The notes: a model not told the origin generated them from the sequence alone. A stretch of DNA of 64,000 nt from Shimia sagamensis (GCF_900182745.1 NZ_FXTY01000001.1:248001-312000); one strand, 5' to 3'. Positions 8,402 through 16,937 are shown, counted from the first letter of the stretch. Translations and numbers: made by a program.

Positions 8402-9666
8402 CTCCAGACGTCTTAATTTCCAAGCTTCGTACCTTGCAGGATCCGCAGGCTGATATTGCTCTTTTACAAGGCGGCATAGGCTGCGACAGCGTAACCGGCA
8501 AGGAAGCCAATTTTGTGGATTTCCTGCACGCCGAGATGCAAGCGTTGGGTTTGAACCCTGACCGCGCCGATTTCTTGCCTGGACGCCCCAACATCTGGGG
8601 TAAACGTGCAGGCAATGGACAGACCGGCACACAGGGTCAAAGCCTTATGTTTGCCGGCCATACCGATACCGTGCATGTCCGTGGTTGGGAGGACAACTGG
8701 CCCAACGACCCACGCCAATCCCCTTTTGCCGCTCCTGAGATTGACGGCCATATCTGGGGGCGCGGTGCCTGTGATCTCAAGGGCGGAATTTGCGCATCTT
8801 TGGCCGCCTTACGTCTGCTCGATCGCGCCGGGATCACCCTTGCCAATGATCTGAGTTTTGCTTTCATCGGGGATGAGGAAAGTGGCGAGCCAGGAACCGG
8901 GATTAGCGCAGGGGCGAAAGACTTCGTTGATCGGGTCAAGGCTGGTCAGATCGCAGTGCCGGATTTTACAGTCTATGTTGAGCCAACCAAACTGGACGTC
9001 TACACGGCACAAATCGGATTTTTCATTGCTGACATCACGGTAACCGGAAAGTCCGCCTATTTTGGAACACCTGAGGCTGGTGTGGATGCACTTAAAGCCA
9101 CCCACTCAATCTTGTCAGAAATCTGGTCTCATGCCGATCAATTGCGAGCCCTTCCTGAGCATGCCTTGGTAGGGCCCTCCGATATCCTAGTGACCAGCTT
9201 GAACGGCGGCGGATACATCGCTGTGCCAGGCGACTGCACACTTTCCGTGATCCGCAAACTGCGCCCCGGAGAGGATTTGGATACGGCTGTGGAGGCCTTT
9301 GAAAGCGCAGTTCGAAACGCACCGGTTGATCCCCAGATCCGGGTTGAAATTGCCTATCCGGCTGGGCGCGATCACCCGCATGGTGGATCACCGATTGAGA
9401 TTGATCCAGCCCATCCTGCCGCTCTTTCCTTAGTGACTTGCCTGAAGGAAACCGGCGTTAAGGAACCAAAAATTAATGGCGCACCCTATTGGTCTGAATC
9501 GCCATTTTGGGTCACCCAAATTGGCTGTCCAACTGTCTATTGCGCACCAGGCGACATATCCGTCGCCCACACCTTTGAGGAACGCATTGGGGTTCAAGAT
9601 TACCTCGATTCAATAAGGGCTTACGCCCTGTTCATGGCCCGCCATTGCGGCGTTGCGATGACTTAA
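8398..9666 (+). CDS. M20 family metallo-deacylase (ArgE/DapE-like)
   Basis: A 422-residue cytoplasmic di-zinc amidohydrolase of the M20 (acetylornithine deacetylase/succinyl-diaminopimelate desuccinylase) family. Expected ligands and catalytic residues are visible: H88 and D90 in GHTDTVH, bridging D126 in GACDLKG, E160-E161 in GDEESG, an acidic ligand in VEPT, and a C-terminal His in VAHTFEER. The family cleaves an acyl group or amino acid from an amide. Its place between a ROK regulator and a sugar transporter suggests that it deacylates an imported amino sugar or sugar-amino acid conjugate rather than making arginine (inference). The start overlaps the ROK stop by 4 bp (ATGA). Confidence 0.88.
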   Translation: MTPDVLISKLRTLQDPQADIALLQGGIGCDSVTGKEANFVDFLHAEMQALGLNPDRADFLPGRPNIWGKRAGNGQTGTQGQSLMFAGHTDTVHVRGWEDNWPNDPRQSPFAAPEIDGHIWGRGACDLKGGICASLAALRLLDRAGITLANDLSFAFIGDEESGEPGTGISAGAKDFVDRVKAGQIAVPDFTVYVEPTKLDVYTAQIGFFIADITVTGKSAYFGTPEAGVDALKATHSILSEIWSHADQLRALPEHALVGPSDILVTSLNGGGYIAVPGDCTLSVIRKLRPGEDLDTAVEAFESAVRNAPVDPQIRVEIAYPAGRDHPHGGSPIEIDPAHPAALSLVTCLKETGVKEPKINGAPYWSESPFWVTQIGCPTVYCAPGDISVAHTFEERIGVQDYLDSIRAYALFMARHCGVAMT

Positions 9667-9687
9667 TACACCACTGGGAGGAACAAC

Positions 9688-10737
9688 ATGAAACACCTAA
9701 ATACGCTTGCTTTTTGCGGGGCGCTACTTGGAGCAATGTCAACGCCTGCTTGGGCTGAGACAACGGGCCCCAACGGTGAAACAGCCACGGCCTCAAGCCT
9801 AGTGACCGTCAGCGATGCTCAGGCGGAAACCCTGAAAGCAGGGGACCATTCCGCTGCTTTGCTGTGGCACGATCAATCTGATTTTGTGAATGCCGTGACA
9901 GCCGGCGCCAGCGACGAATTCGCCCGACTTGGCATCAAGGTTGTTGCCACGACATCCGCTGGATTTGATGCCGCCAAGCAACGCAGCGACATTGAAACCG
10001 CTCTAGCAAAACAACCCAGCATCATCTTGTCTTTGCCACTTGATCCCGTGACATCGGCGGCCGCATTTGAAGAAGCCAAAGAGAATGGCATTGCCTTGTC
10101 ATTCCTGTCCAACTTGCCAGCTGGGTATGAACACCCTGCCGATTATGCCGCAATTGTCACAGACGACCTGTTCCAGATGGGCAAACAAGCGGCCGATGCG
10201 CTGGCCAGCTCCATGGGCGGCAAGGGAAGCGTGGGCTGGATCTATCATGACGCCAGCTACTATGTGACCAACCAGCGCGACAACGCTTTCAAAGCCACAA
10301 TCGAAGCCGATTACCCGGATATCGAAATTGTCGCTGAACAGGGCATCAGTGACCCAGCCCGCGCCGAAGAAATTGCCAATGCAATGCTGCTGCGCAACCC
10401 CGATCTTGGCGGCGTATATGTGACGTGGGCCGGCCCTGCTGAAGGTGTCCTGGCTGCACTGCGCGCCAATGGCAACAAAACCACCAAGATTGTGACCCTG
10501 GATCTGTCTGAGCCGATTGCTTTGGACATGGTTCGTGGCGGCAATGTTGTCGCGATTGTTGCGGACGAAGCCTATGAACTGGGCCGCGCGATGGCCGCTT
10601 CCGCTGCTTTGGATTTGCTGAAAGAAGACGTGCCTGCATTTGTCGTCGCCCCGGCCGTGACCGTGACAGCGGACAATGTCAAAGAAGGGTGGATGCAGTC
10701 TTTACGCATCGAAGCCCCGGCCAGCTTGAGCCAATAA
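9688..10737 (+). CDS. periplasmic sugar-binding protein, copy 1
   Basis: A 349-residue type I solute-binding protein with a Sec signal peptide ending near AWA at residues 21-23. A GGGAGGA ribosome site precedes the ATG. It is clearly paralogous to the product of the next gene: shared blocks include GPNGE near the mature N-terminus, DEFARLGI, PSIILSLP versus PSIIVSLP, and the C-terminal EAPASL. It delivers ligand to the permease encoded at 12028. A 9-bp stem-loop (10754-10788) follows the gene. Confidence 0.92.
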   Translation: MKHLNTLAFCGALLGAMSTPAWAETTGPNGETATASSLVTVSDAQAETLKAGDHSAALLWHDQSDFVNAVTAGASDEFARLGIKVVATTSAGFDAAKQRSDIETALAKQPSIILSLPLDPVTSAAAFEEAKENGIALSFLSNLPAGYEHPADYAAIVTDDLFQMGKQAADALASSMGGKGSVGWIYHDASYYVTNQRDNAFKATIEADYPDIEIVAEQGISDPARAEEIANAMLLRNPDLGGVYVTWAGPAEGVLAALRANGNKTTKIVTLDLSEPIALDMVRGGNVVAIVADEAYELGRAMAASAALDLLKEDVPAFVVAPAVTVTADNVKEGWMQSLRIEAPASLSQ

Positions 10738-10753
10738 GACCCTGTGAATTTGC

Positions 10754-10788
10754 GGGGCAGGTTGCCGGACAAAAATTAGACCTGCCCC
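10754..10788 (+). terminator. stem-loop after first binding-protein gene
   Basis: GGGGCAGGT (10754-10762) pairs perfectly with ACCTGCCCC (10780-10788) across a 17-nt loop. There is no T-run, and the next co-directional gene starts 122 bp later. It is probably a partial terminator or mRNA stabiliser. Confidence 0.5.
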
Positions 10789-10910
10789 ACAATACAAACC
10801 GTTCATGAGTTGCCGTGCGGGCCTTGTTTCCGCGCGTGCTGTGACCTGCAGTTACTTCCAATTTTTCTGAAACGTGCAGGTTGTTAAACAAACCTCTTGG
10901 GAGAGAGATC

Positions 10911-11960
10911 ATGACCCATTTTTCAAAAATATTTGGCGCGGCGCTCGCGTTTAGCGCAACGCTAGCATATGCGGAACAGCCCGCCACAGTTGGCCCCAAC
11001 GGCGAAGCACCAACGCCAGTTTCCAATTTGTCTCTGAGCGCGGACGAGACTGCAAAAATCGCCGCCGGCAATCATACTGCAGCACTTGTTTGGCATGAGC
11101 TATATGACTGGTCTAACTCAGTGGCACGCGGCGCCAAAGATGAATTTGCCCGACTCGGTATCGAAGTGGTCGCCGAAACAGACGCCAATTTTGACCCCAG
11201 CCGCCAGAAGTCCGATGTTGAAACCGTGATGGCCAAAGATCCGTCGATCATTGTGTCCTTGCCAATTGATCCGCCCACCGCAGCCGGCGTGTATGGCATT
11301 GCGCGTGACGCAGGTGTGAAGCTGGTGTTTGTCGACAACGCGGTGAATGGGTTCACGCACGGGACCGACTACGTCACGGTTGTATCAGCGGACCTGTTCC
11401 AAATCGGGAACAAAGCCGCCGTCGCACTGGCCGATGCCATGGGCGGTAAAGGCGAAGTTGGCTACATGTACCACGACGCTGATTTCCCGGTGACCAACCA
11501 ACGTGACGGGGCTTTCAAGTGGACCATTGAAAACAAATATCCTGACATCAAAATTGTCACCGAAAGCGGCATGACCGACCCAGCAAACGCCGAGGATATT
11601 GCCCGCGGTATGTTGATGCGAAATCCTGAGTTGGACGGCATTTACACACCTTGGGCGGAACCCGCGCTTGGTGTTCTTTCGGTACTGCGCCAACAAGGCA
11701 ACACCGATGCCAAAGTCGTGACCATTGATCTCAATGAACCAGCTGCTCTGGACATGGTGGGCGGCGGTAACATCGCGGCCATTGTTGCGGATGAAGCTTA
11801 CAACATCGGGGTTTTTGCCGCGCGCGCTGCCGCTGCCAGCCTGCTCGACAAACCGGTTGAACCTTTCCTTGTGGTTGATGCGCTGACCATTGGCCCAGAC
11901 TCCGTTGCCGACGGCTGGATGAAGTCACTGCATAGCGAAGCCCCTGCCAGCCTGCGCTAA
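10911..11960 (+). CDS. periplasmic sugar-binding protein, copy 2
   Basis: A 349-residue solute-binding protein, the same length as its neighbour at 9688 and apparently a tandem duplicate. The signal peptide ends near AYA (about residues 19-21). The ATG at 10911 is chosen because GGGAGAG (10899-10905) is well spaced and the hydrophobic signal begins at once; an upstream in-frame ATG at 10881 would add ten residues ahead of the signal. Differences from copy 1 are spread through the protein, including putative ligand-facing segments such as SFLSNLP versus VFVDNAV. The two proteins may therefore bind different ligands for one permease. A 10-bp stem-loop (11971-11995) follows. Confidence 0.92.
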   Translation: MTHFSKIFGAALAFSATLAYAEQPATVGPNGEAPTPVSNLSLSADETAKIAAGNHTAALVWHELYDWSNSVARGAKDEFARLGIEVVAETDANFDPSRQKSDVETVMAKDPSIIVSLPIDPPTAAGVYGIARDAGVKLVFVDNAVNGFTHGTDYVTVVSADLFQIGNKAAVALADAMGGKGEVGYMYHDADFPVTNQRDGAFKWTIENKYPDIKIVTESGMTDPANAEDIARGMLMRNPELDGIYTPWAEPALGVLSVLRQQGNTDAKVVTIDLNEPAALDMVGGGNIAAIVADEAYNIGVFAARAAAASLLDKPVEPFLVVDALTIGPDSVADGWMKSLHSEAPASLR

Positions 11961-11970
11961 TCCATCATTG

Positions 11971-11995
11971 TTGGGGGCAGTGCAGCTGCCCCCAA
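11971..11995 (+). terminator. stem-loop after second binding-protein gene
   Basis: TTGGGGGCAG (11971-11980) pairs perfectly with CTGCCCCCAA (11986-11995) over a 5-nt loop. No T-run follows and the permease gene starts 33 bp later, so partial termination or 3'-end protection is more likely than a full stop. Confidence 0.6.
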
Positions 11996-12027
11996 TGCTT
12001 CTGAACTCTCATATCTGAAAGATTGAC

Positions 12028-12981
12028 ATGACCCGCCTCTCATCTCGCCTGCGTGGATTGGATTTCCAACAAGCGGTTGTCTATTTTGGCTTCCTCGCCA
12101 TTTTCCTATTCTTTGCCATCACCCTCTATGACGATGGCTTCCTAACTCAACGCAATCTAACCAACATCGTGTTGCAAACCGCGCCCGCCACAATCATGGC
12201 AATTGGTCTGGTCTTTGCTCTGTCCGCTGGCGAAATTGACCTGAGTTTTGGCTCCATTGTAGCGGTATCCGCGTTGTCCTGCGCTGTGGCGCTGCAAAGC
12301 TTCCCTTTGCCGGTTGGGGTTCTTGTGGGCTTGGGAGTTGGCGTTGCCATTGGTGCCTTTAACGGTGTTTTGGTGGCCTATCTGAAATTGCCGTCCTTCT
12401 TGGTAACCCTGGCAACGATGGGGTTGTTTGCTGGGATCGCGCGCTCCATGACCAACTTGCGATCCATTCCGGTGATGAATGAGACGTTCACGGGAATTTT
12501 CGGTTCCGGAAAGTTGTTCTCTGTTCCATCATTGGTGATCTGGACTGTTTTGGGTGTTGGTGTTGGTCATCTGCTGTATCGTCACACCCGGTTTGGCGCA
12601 CATGTTTTGGCCACCGGAGACAATCCGCGCGCGGCACAGGTGTCAGGCATCAAAGTTCCACGTGTCCGCCTCTATGTTTTGATGATCTGTGGCGGTTGCG
12701 CGGGTCTTGCTGGCCTGCTTTACGCTGGCCGGTTGCAAGCCGCAAAATACACACTCGGTGAAAGCGATCTGATGACAGTGATTGCCGCCGTCATTGTTGG
12801 CGGCACAGCCTTAAATGGTGGCAAGGGGTCGGTGGTCGGAGCCCTGCTTGGCTCCCTTTTGATGGGCATGCTCAACAACGGTTTGATCCTGATGAACCTC
12901 AAAGTGTCAGATCAAATGATCGTTCGTGGCCTCATTATTCTGATCGCAGTGGCGGTCTCACTCCGCGACAGTTCGCGCTAA
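12028..12981 (+). CDS. sugar ABC transporter permease
   Basis: A 317-residue BPD_transp_2 permease with about eight to ten hydrophobic segments. It shows the family stretch SAGEIDLSFGSI and, near the C-terminus, VIVGGTALNGGKGSVVGALL. It is the only membrane subunit in this operon and should form a homodimer served by the single-domain ATPase at 14204 and by the two binding proteins upstream. The next gene starts 14 bp later. Confidence 0.93.
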   Translation: MTRLSSRLRGLDFQQAVVYFGFLAIFLFFAITLYDDGFLTQRNLTNIVLQTAPATIMAIGLVFALSAGEIDLSFGSIVAVSALSCAVALQSFPLPVGVLVGLGVGVAIGAFNGVLVAYLKLPSFLVTLATMGLFAGIARSMTNLRSIPVMNETFTGIFGSGKLFSVPSLVIWTVLGVGVGHLLYRHTRFGAHVLATGDNPRAAQVSGIKVPRVRLYVLMICGGCAGLAGLLYAGRLQAAKYTLGESDLMTVIAAVIVGGTALNGGKGSVVGALLGSLLMGMLNNGLILMNLKVSDQMIVRGLIILIAVAVSLRDSSR

Positions 12982-12995
12982 GAAAGGCGATAGAT

Positions 12996-14207
12996 ATGTT
13001 TCTCAACACACTGATGCGCCGCAATCCCCGCTTTATCGAAGCCGCAATGGCGCTTCATCAAGCCGGCGAAATTCCACCAAATTCTTATGTACTCGACCTC
13101 GACACAGTTGAACAGAACGCGCGCACTTTCAGCAACGTTGCAAGGCGTCTGGGCCTCAAAACCTTCGCCATGACCAAACAAGTGTCGCGGCACTCTGGGT
13201 TTTGCCAGGCGGTGATGCGCGGCGGGATAGATCGCAATGTCGCAGTTGATATGGACTGTGCTGTCGCCTGTGATCGTGCCGGTTTGAAAACCGGCCATTT
13301 GGGACATCTGGTGCAGGTGCCGCAGAGCGATGCGGACTTTGCAGCCGCTCAGATACAGCCGGACTACTGGACCGTGTTCAGCATGGATAAGGCTCGCGAA
13401 GCGGCACAAGCCGCAGCCAAATCTGGCCGGGTGCAAAACATCCTTGTGCGTATTCAAACCAGTGGTGATACGTTTTATCGGGGCCATGAAGGTGGGTTTG
13501 ACGCAGACAACATCACCCAGATTGCCGATGAGATCGACGCCTTGAATGGCGCGCGATTTGCCGGCATCACCACTTTCCCCGCGCTGCTGTTTGATCAGGA
13601 CAGTGGTCAAGTAAAGCCGACACAAAATCTCGCCACCTTGTCCAAAGCGCTACGAGAGTTGTCCAACGCAGGTCGTACGGATATCGAGGTCAACGCGCCG
13701 GGTACCAATTCGGTTAATCTGCTGCCTGCTTTGGCCAAGGCCGGCGCGACGCAAGTTGAACCGGGCAATGCGCTACATGGCACAACCCCGTTGCACGCGG
13801 TGCAAGATTTGCCGGAACTCCCGGCGGTTCTGTATCTTTCTGAGGTGTCTCATCAACACAAGGATGAGGCATATTGCTTTGGCGGCGGACTCTACATCGA
13901 TCCGGTATTCCCAGAATATGAGGTTCAAGCGCTGGTGTCAGGCACGCCCACATCAGACAGCTCAGCCCTGCATCCGGTCGACATCCCTGAGTACAAGGCG
14001 ATCGATTATTACGGCATGATTGACACCACAGGACGCCCTTTGCCCAAAACCGGTGACACGGTTGTTTTTGGCTTTCGCGGACAGAGCTTCGTCACCCGTG
14101 CCAATTGCGTGGGTATTCTCGGGGCAGGCACAGACAGCCCCCGTGTCACCACCGTCGAAAACATCTTTGGCCAACCAATTGAACGCCACAAAGGATCCAC
14201 ATCATGA
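12996..14207 (+). CDS. YhfX-like PLP-dependent (alanine racemase fold) enzyme
   Basis: A 403-residue protein with an alanine-racemase-type N-terminal TIM barrel. The likely PLP lysine is K61 in FAMTKQ. Further conserved stretches include GHLVQVP, LNGARFAGITTFP, EVNAPGTNS and EPGNALHGT. From memory the whole length lines up with Escherichia coli YhfX, whose function is not established. Family chemistry is racemisation or cleavage of an amino acid. It lies between the permease and ATPase genes of an ABC system, so its substrate is probably part of the imported compound or arises from it (inference). The stop overlaps the ATPase start by 4 bp. Confidence 0.82.
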   Translation: MFLNTLMRRNPRFIEAAMALHQAGEIPPNSYVLDLDTVEQNARTFSNVARRLGLKTFAMTKQVSRHSGFCQAVMRGGIDRNVAVDMDCAVACDRAGLKTGHLGHLVQVPQSDADFAAAQIQPDYWTVFSMDKAREAAQAAAKSGRVQNILVRIQTSGDTFYRGHEGGFDADNITQIADEIDALNGARFAGITTFPALLFDQDSGQVKPTQNLATLSKALRELSNAGRTDIEVNAPGTNSVNLLPALAKAGATQVEPGNALHGTTPLHAVQDLPELPAVLYLSEVSHQHKDEAYCFGGGLYIDPVFPEYEVQALVSGTPTSDSSALHPVDIPEYKAIDYYGMIDTTGRPLPKTGDTVVFGFRGQSFVTRANCVGILGAGTDSPRVTTVENIFGQPIERHKGSTS

Positions 14208-14941
14208 GCGGCGCGGAAGTTCTTGCCCTTAACAATATCCACAAGGCTTTTGGTGGCGTTGTCGCCATTCAAGACTTTTCCCTCAACCTCAAGGCGGGGG
14301 AAGTGGTGGCTTTGGTTGGAGACAACGGCGCCGGCAAATCGACGCTGATCAAAATCATCTCAGGTGTTTATAGCCCAACCTCCGGCGACATCGAGCTCGA
14401 CGGCGAAAAAGCTGGCTTTCGTGACGCCTCGGCGGCGCGGGAAAAAGGGATCGAAGTGGTCTATCAGGACCTTGCGCTTGCCGACCAGCAACCGGTCTAC
14501 ATGAACATGTTTTTGGGCAGAGAACTGACCAAAGGCCCCCTCAATCTGCTGGACAAAAAGCGCATGCGACGTGAAACGCAGGAGCTGGTTGATGAGCTGG
14601 ATGTGCGCATCCCTTCAGCCAGCTCAACCATCAGCAACCTGTCAGGCGGACAGCGCCAGGGTGTCGCCATTGCCCGTGCCACCCATTGGGCGAGCAAACT
14701 TGTGCTTCTGGATGAGCCCACCGCAGCCCTTGGTGTCGCGGAGACCGCACGGGTCGAGGCGCTTATTGAGCAACTCAAGGCCAAAGATCTCGCCATTCTG
14801 ATTATCAGCCACAGCCTCGATCAGGTCTTCCGGCTTTCAGATCGTATTTGCGTGCTGCGCCGGGGAGAACAGATTGGCGTGCGTGAGACTGCGAAAACTG
14901 ACAAGAACGAAATTGTTTCCATGATCACCGGGGTGGCATGA
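14204..14941 (+). CDS. sugar ABC transporter, single-domain ATP-binding protein
   Basis: A 245-residue ATPase with one nucleotide-binding domain: Walker A GDNGAGKST (39-47), signature NLSGGQRQGVAIARA and Walker B LVLLDEPTAAL. Its sequence is of the RbsA/MglA lineage, but it has only half the length of the fused protein encoded at 987. It must therefore dimerise to energise the permease at 12028. It overlaps both neighbours by 4 bp (YhfX-like before, SIS after), which indicates translational coupling of transport and catabolism. Confidence 0.93.
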   Translation: MSGAEVLALNNIHKAFGGVVAIQDFSLNLKAGEVVALVGDNGAGKSTLIKIISGVYSPTSGDIELDGEKAGFRDASAAREKGIEVVYQDLALADQQPVYMNMFLGRELTKGPLNLLDKKRMRRETQELVDELDVRIPSASSTISNLSGGQRQGVAIARATHWASKLVLLDEPTAALGVAETARVEALIEQLKAKDLAILIISHSLDQVFRLSDRICVLRRGEQIGVRETAKTDKNEIVSMITGVA

Positions 14942-15972
14942 AGATGAAACACGCAACCGTCATGGCCTCGGAAATCCATGAGATTCCTTCTGTTCTGAAT
15001 GCCCAAATCGCCAAGGGATTGGAGCAATACATTGCCGCTGGGCGCGCTGCCGCCGCCGGTCGTCCGCATGGGTTTGTCACTTGTGCGCGCGGCACGTCAG
15101 ATCATGCTGCAACGTTTTTCAAATACGTGATGGAACTCAAAACCGGCTTGCCGGTGGCCTCAATTGGCCCTTCTGTAGCCTCCGTCTATGACACGCCGCT
15201 CAAGTTGGATGGTTTTGCGTGTCTGACCTTTTCGCAATCCGGAGGCAGCCCGGATTTGGCTGCTCTTCAGGCTGCTGCGAATGCTGGCGGCGCCACGACC
15301 TACGCTTTTCTGAACGTCACAGAAAGCCCGGTTGGTCACGGCGCCGATTTTGTTTTGCCACTCCTGGCAGGACCGGAAGTGGCAGTTGCAGCCACAAAAT
15401 CCTACGTCGCAACCCTCTTTGCCATTCTTGGGTTTGCTGCTGGATTCTGTGAAGATAAAGTGTTGGAAAAAGCCCTACGTGGTTTTCCGGATCAAGCGCG
15501 ACTGGCTCTGTCACAAAACTGGACAAAAGCTCAGTTTTCCTTAGCGCGAGCCGCATCCCTGTTCACGGTTGGACGAGGTCCAGGCATGGCGGTTGCGGCC
15601 GAGGCAGCCCTCAAGCTCAAAGAAACATGCCGCATTCATGCCGAGGTCTATTCGGCCGCAGAAGTCTTGCATGGCCCAGTGGTGATCGCGCAACGTCAAT
15701 TTGCGGCCTTGTTGTTTGATCCTGAAGACAAAGCGCGCCAATCGGTGTTGGACGTCAACGACGCATTGGCCGACAAGCAAGCGGATGCCTATCTTGTCAC
15801 CTCACAAGCCAATGGAGCGCACTGTTTGCCCGTTCCAGCATCGCAACATCCCTTATTGATCCCACTTCTACAGATCATTGGGTTTTACGTGTTTGTCGAA
15901 GAGCTTGCTCGAAAGCTTGGCGAAAATGCGGACGCACCAGAAGGTCTGAACAAAGTCACCATAACACTTTGA
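14938..15972 (+). CDS. SIS-domain sugar isomerase/deaminase (AgaS/NagB-II/GlmS-C-like)
   Basis: A 344-residue protein with two SIS domains, like the isomerase half of GlmS. Phosphosugar-binding motifs are CARGTSDHAATF (about 49-60) and SQSGGSPD (about 100), followed by AATKSYVATL. The second domain has LKLKETCRIHAE, which carries the GlmS-type catalytic glutamate region. Likely reactions are deamination-isomerisation of an amino sugar phosphate or deglycation of a fructosamine phosphate. No sugar kinase is encoded nearby, although SIS enzymes normally take phosphosugars. It is the last gene of the ROK operon, overlapping the ATPase by 4 bp, and is followed by a strong terminator. Confidence 0.87.
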   Translation: MKMKHATVMASEIHEIPSVLNAQIAKGLEQYIAAGRAAAAGRPHGFVTCARGTSDHAATFFKYVMELKTGLPVASIGPSVASVYDTPLKLDGFACLTFSQSGGSPDLAALQAAANAGGATTYAFLNVTESPVGHGADFVLPLLAGPEVAVAATKSYVATLFAILGFAAGFCEDKVLEKALRGFPDQARLALSQNWTKAQFSLARAASLFTVGRGPGMAVAAEAALKLKETCRIHAEVYSAAEVLHGPVVIAQRQFAALLFDPEDKARQSVLDVNDALADKQADAYLVTSQANGAHCLPVPASQHPLLIPLLQIIGFYVFVEELARKLGENADAPEGLNKVTITL

Positions 15973-16019
15973 CAGAAACTTCCCGTTGTTTGGGCTTTGA
16001 ACGGTTGGCCCAAACCTTT

Positions 16020-16051
16020 GCCCCAGCCAGTTTACTGGTTGGGGCTTTTTT
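16020..16051 (+). terminator. intrinsic terminator of the ROK-SIS operon
   Basis: GCCCCAGCCAG (16020-16030) pairs with CTGGTTGGGGC (16035-16045), 11 bp with one G-T pair and a TTTA loop, followed by a six-T run (16046-16051). This is a classical Rho-independent terminator 47 bp after the SIS gene. Confidence 0.9.
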
Positions 16052-16184
16052 CCAAAATGCCCAGGCTGCGGACGGCTTAGGGTATATCTGGATCCATACT
16101 GGATTTTCCCTTCCGCGGTTTCAAAAACCAACTTTTGGCTCAACGGATTTTCCCGGTGGGAGAACAACTTAACACATAGTAATG

Positions 16185-16261
16185 TGGCGACCCCGGCAGG
16201 ATTCGAACCTGCAACCTGCCCCTTAGGAGGGGGCTGCTCTATCCAGTTGAGCCACGAGGCC
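16185..16261 (-). tRNA. tRNA-Arg (anticodon CCU)
   Basis: A 77-nt cloverleaf on the reverse strand with encoded CCA. Acceptor 5' GGCCTCG (16255-16261) pairs with CGGGGTC before a G discriminator, D stem GCTC/GAGC, anticodon stem GCCCC/GGGGC with loop CTCCTAA (anticodon CCT), and T-loop GTTCGAATC. It decodes the rare AGG codon. Its 3' end points left, toward the two accessory sugar operons, and core genes lie behind its 5' end. Confidence 0.95.
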
Positions 16262-16337
16262 ACTCAGGGCGTTTTAGCGCCGCCCGGCGTGTTTGTCATC
16301 TCGGTAATTGGCCGATCTGCAGCCCAAACAAATACGT

Positions 16338-16820
16338 TCAGATCTGGTTTTCAAACGCCGCAATCACCTGCTCATAAACCGCGCGCTTGAACGGCACGAT
16401 ATTGGCCACCAGCTGATCCGCAGGCAGCCACCGCCACTCAGAAAACTCCTGATGGTCCAGAGCGATATCAACCTGATCGTCTTGCCCATGAAACCGCATC
16501 AAATACCACTTCTGCTTCTGGCCGCGGTATTTGCCTTTCCAGATGCGTGATGCAATCTCGGGCGGCAGATCATACGCAATCCAGCTATCTGTTTCAGCCT
16601 CAATCGTGACCAAGTCTTGCGACACGCCGGTCTCTTCTTCCAGCTCGCGCAGCGCGGCCGCGCGGGGCTCTTCCCCTTTATCGATCCCACCCTGCGGCAT
16701 CTGCCAAGCGGGTTCCTGGCTGTCGAGGCGCTGGCCCACAAACACGCCACCTTCGGCGTTCACCAACATCACGCCAACATTTTTGCGATACGGAAGCTTT
16801 TCCAGCTCTTCAGGGGTCAT
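16338..16820 (-). CDS. rppH: RNA pyrophosphohydrolase RppH (Nudix)
   Basis: A 160-residue Nudix hydrolase that removes pyrophosphate from 5'-triphosphorylated mRNA and so starts RNase E-dependent decay. The Nudix box is complete in [20 protein letters not shown] followed by ETG, about residues 42-65. The start at 16820 ([16 protein letters not shown]) matches the family N-terminus; an upstream in-frame ATG at 16892 would add 24 atypical residues. It lies downstream of ctpA on the same strand, but a terminator (16938-16970) separates them, so it is probably transcribed on its own. Confidence 0.93.
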   Translation of the reverse strand: MTPEELEKLPYRKNVGVMLVNAEGGVFVGQRLDSQEPAWQMPQGGIDKGEEPRAAALRELEEETGVSQDLVTIEAETDSWIAYDLPPEIASRIWKGKYRGQKQKWYLMRFHGQDDQVDIALDHQEFSEWRWLPADQLVANIVPFKRAVYEQVIAAFENQI

Positions 16821-16937
16821 GCGCACACTCCAGACAGACTTACGCAACTGTCCTACCCAAGCTCCCGCTGCGGCGCAATTCTCATTCCGCAAATATCCCG
16901 GGGGAGCGGCAACGCCGCGAGGGCAGCGCCCTCAAAC

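Noticed and set aside
16262..16337. Possible copy of the tRNA-Arg 3' end as an attachment site within the window
   Set aside because: No second copy of the tRNA 3' segment was noticed elsewhere in the window, so an island with both ends cannot be drawn here.
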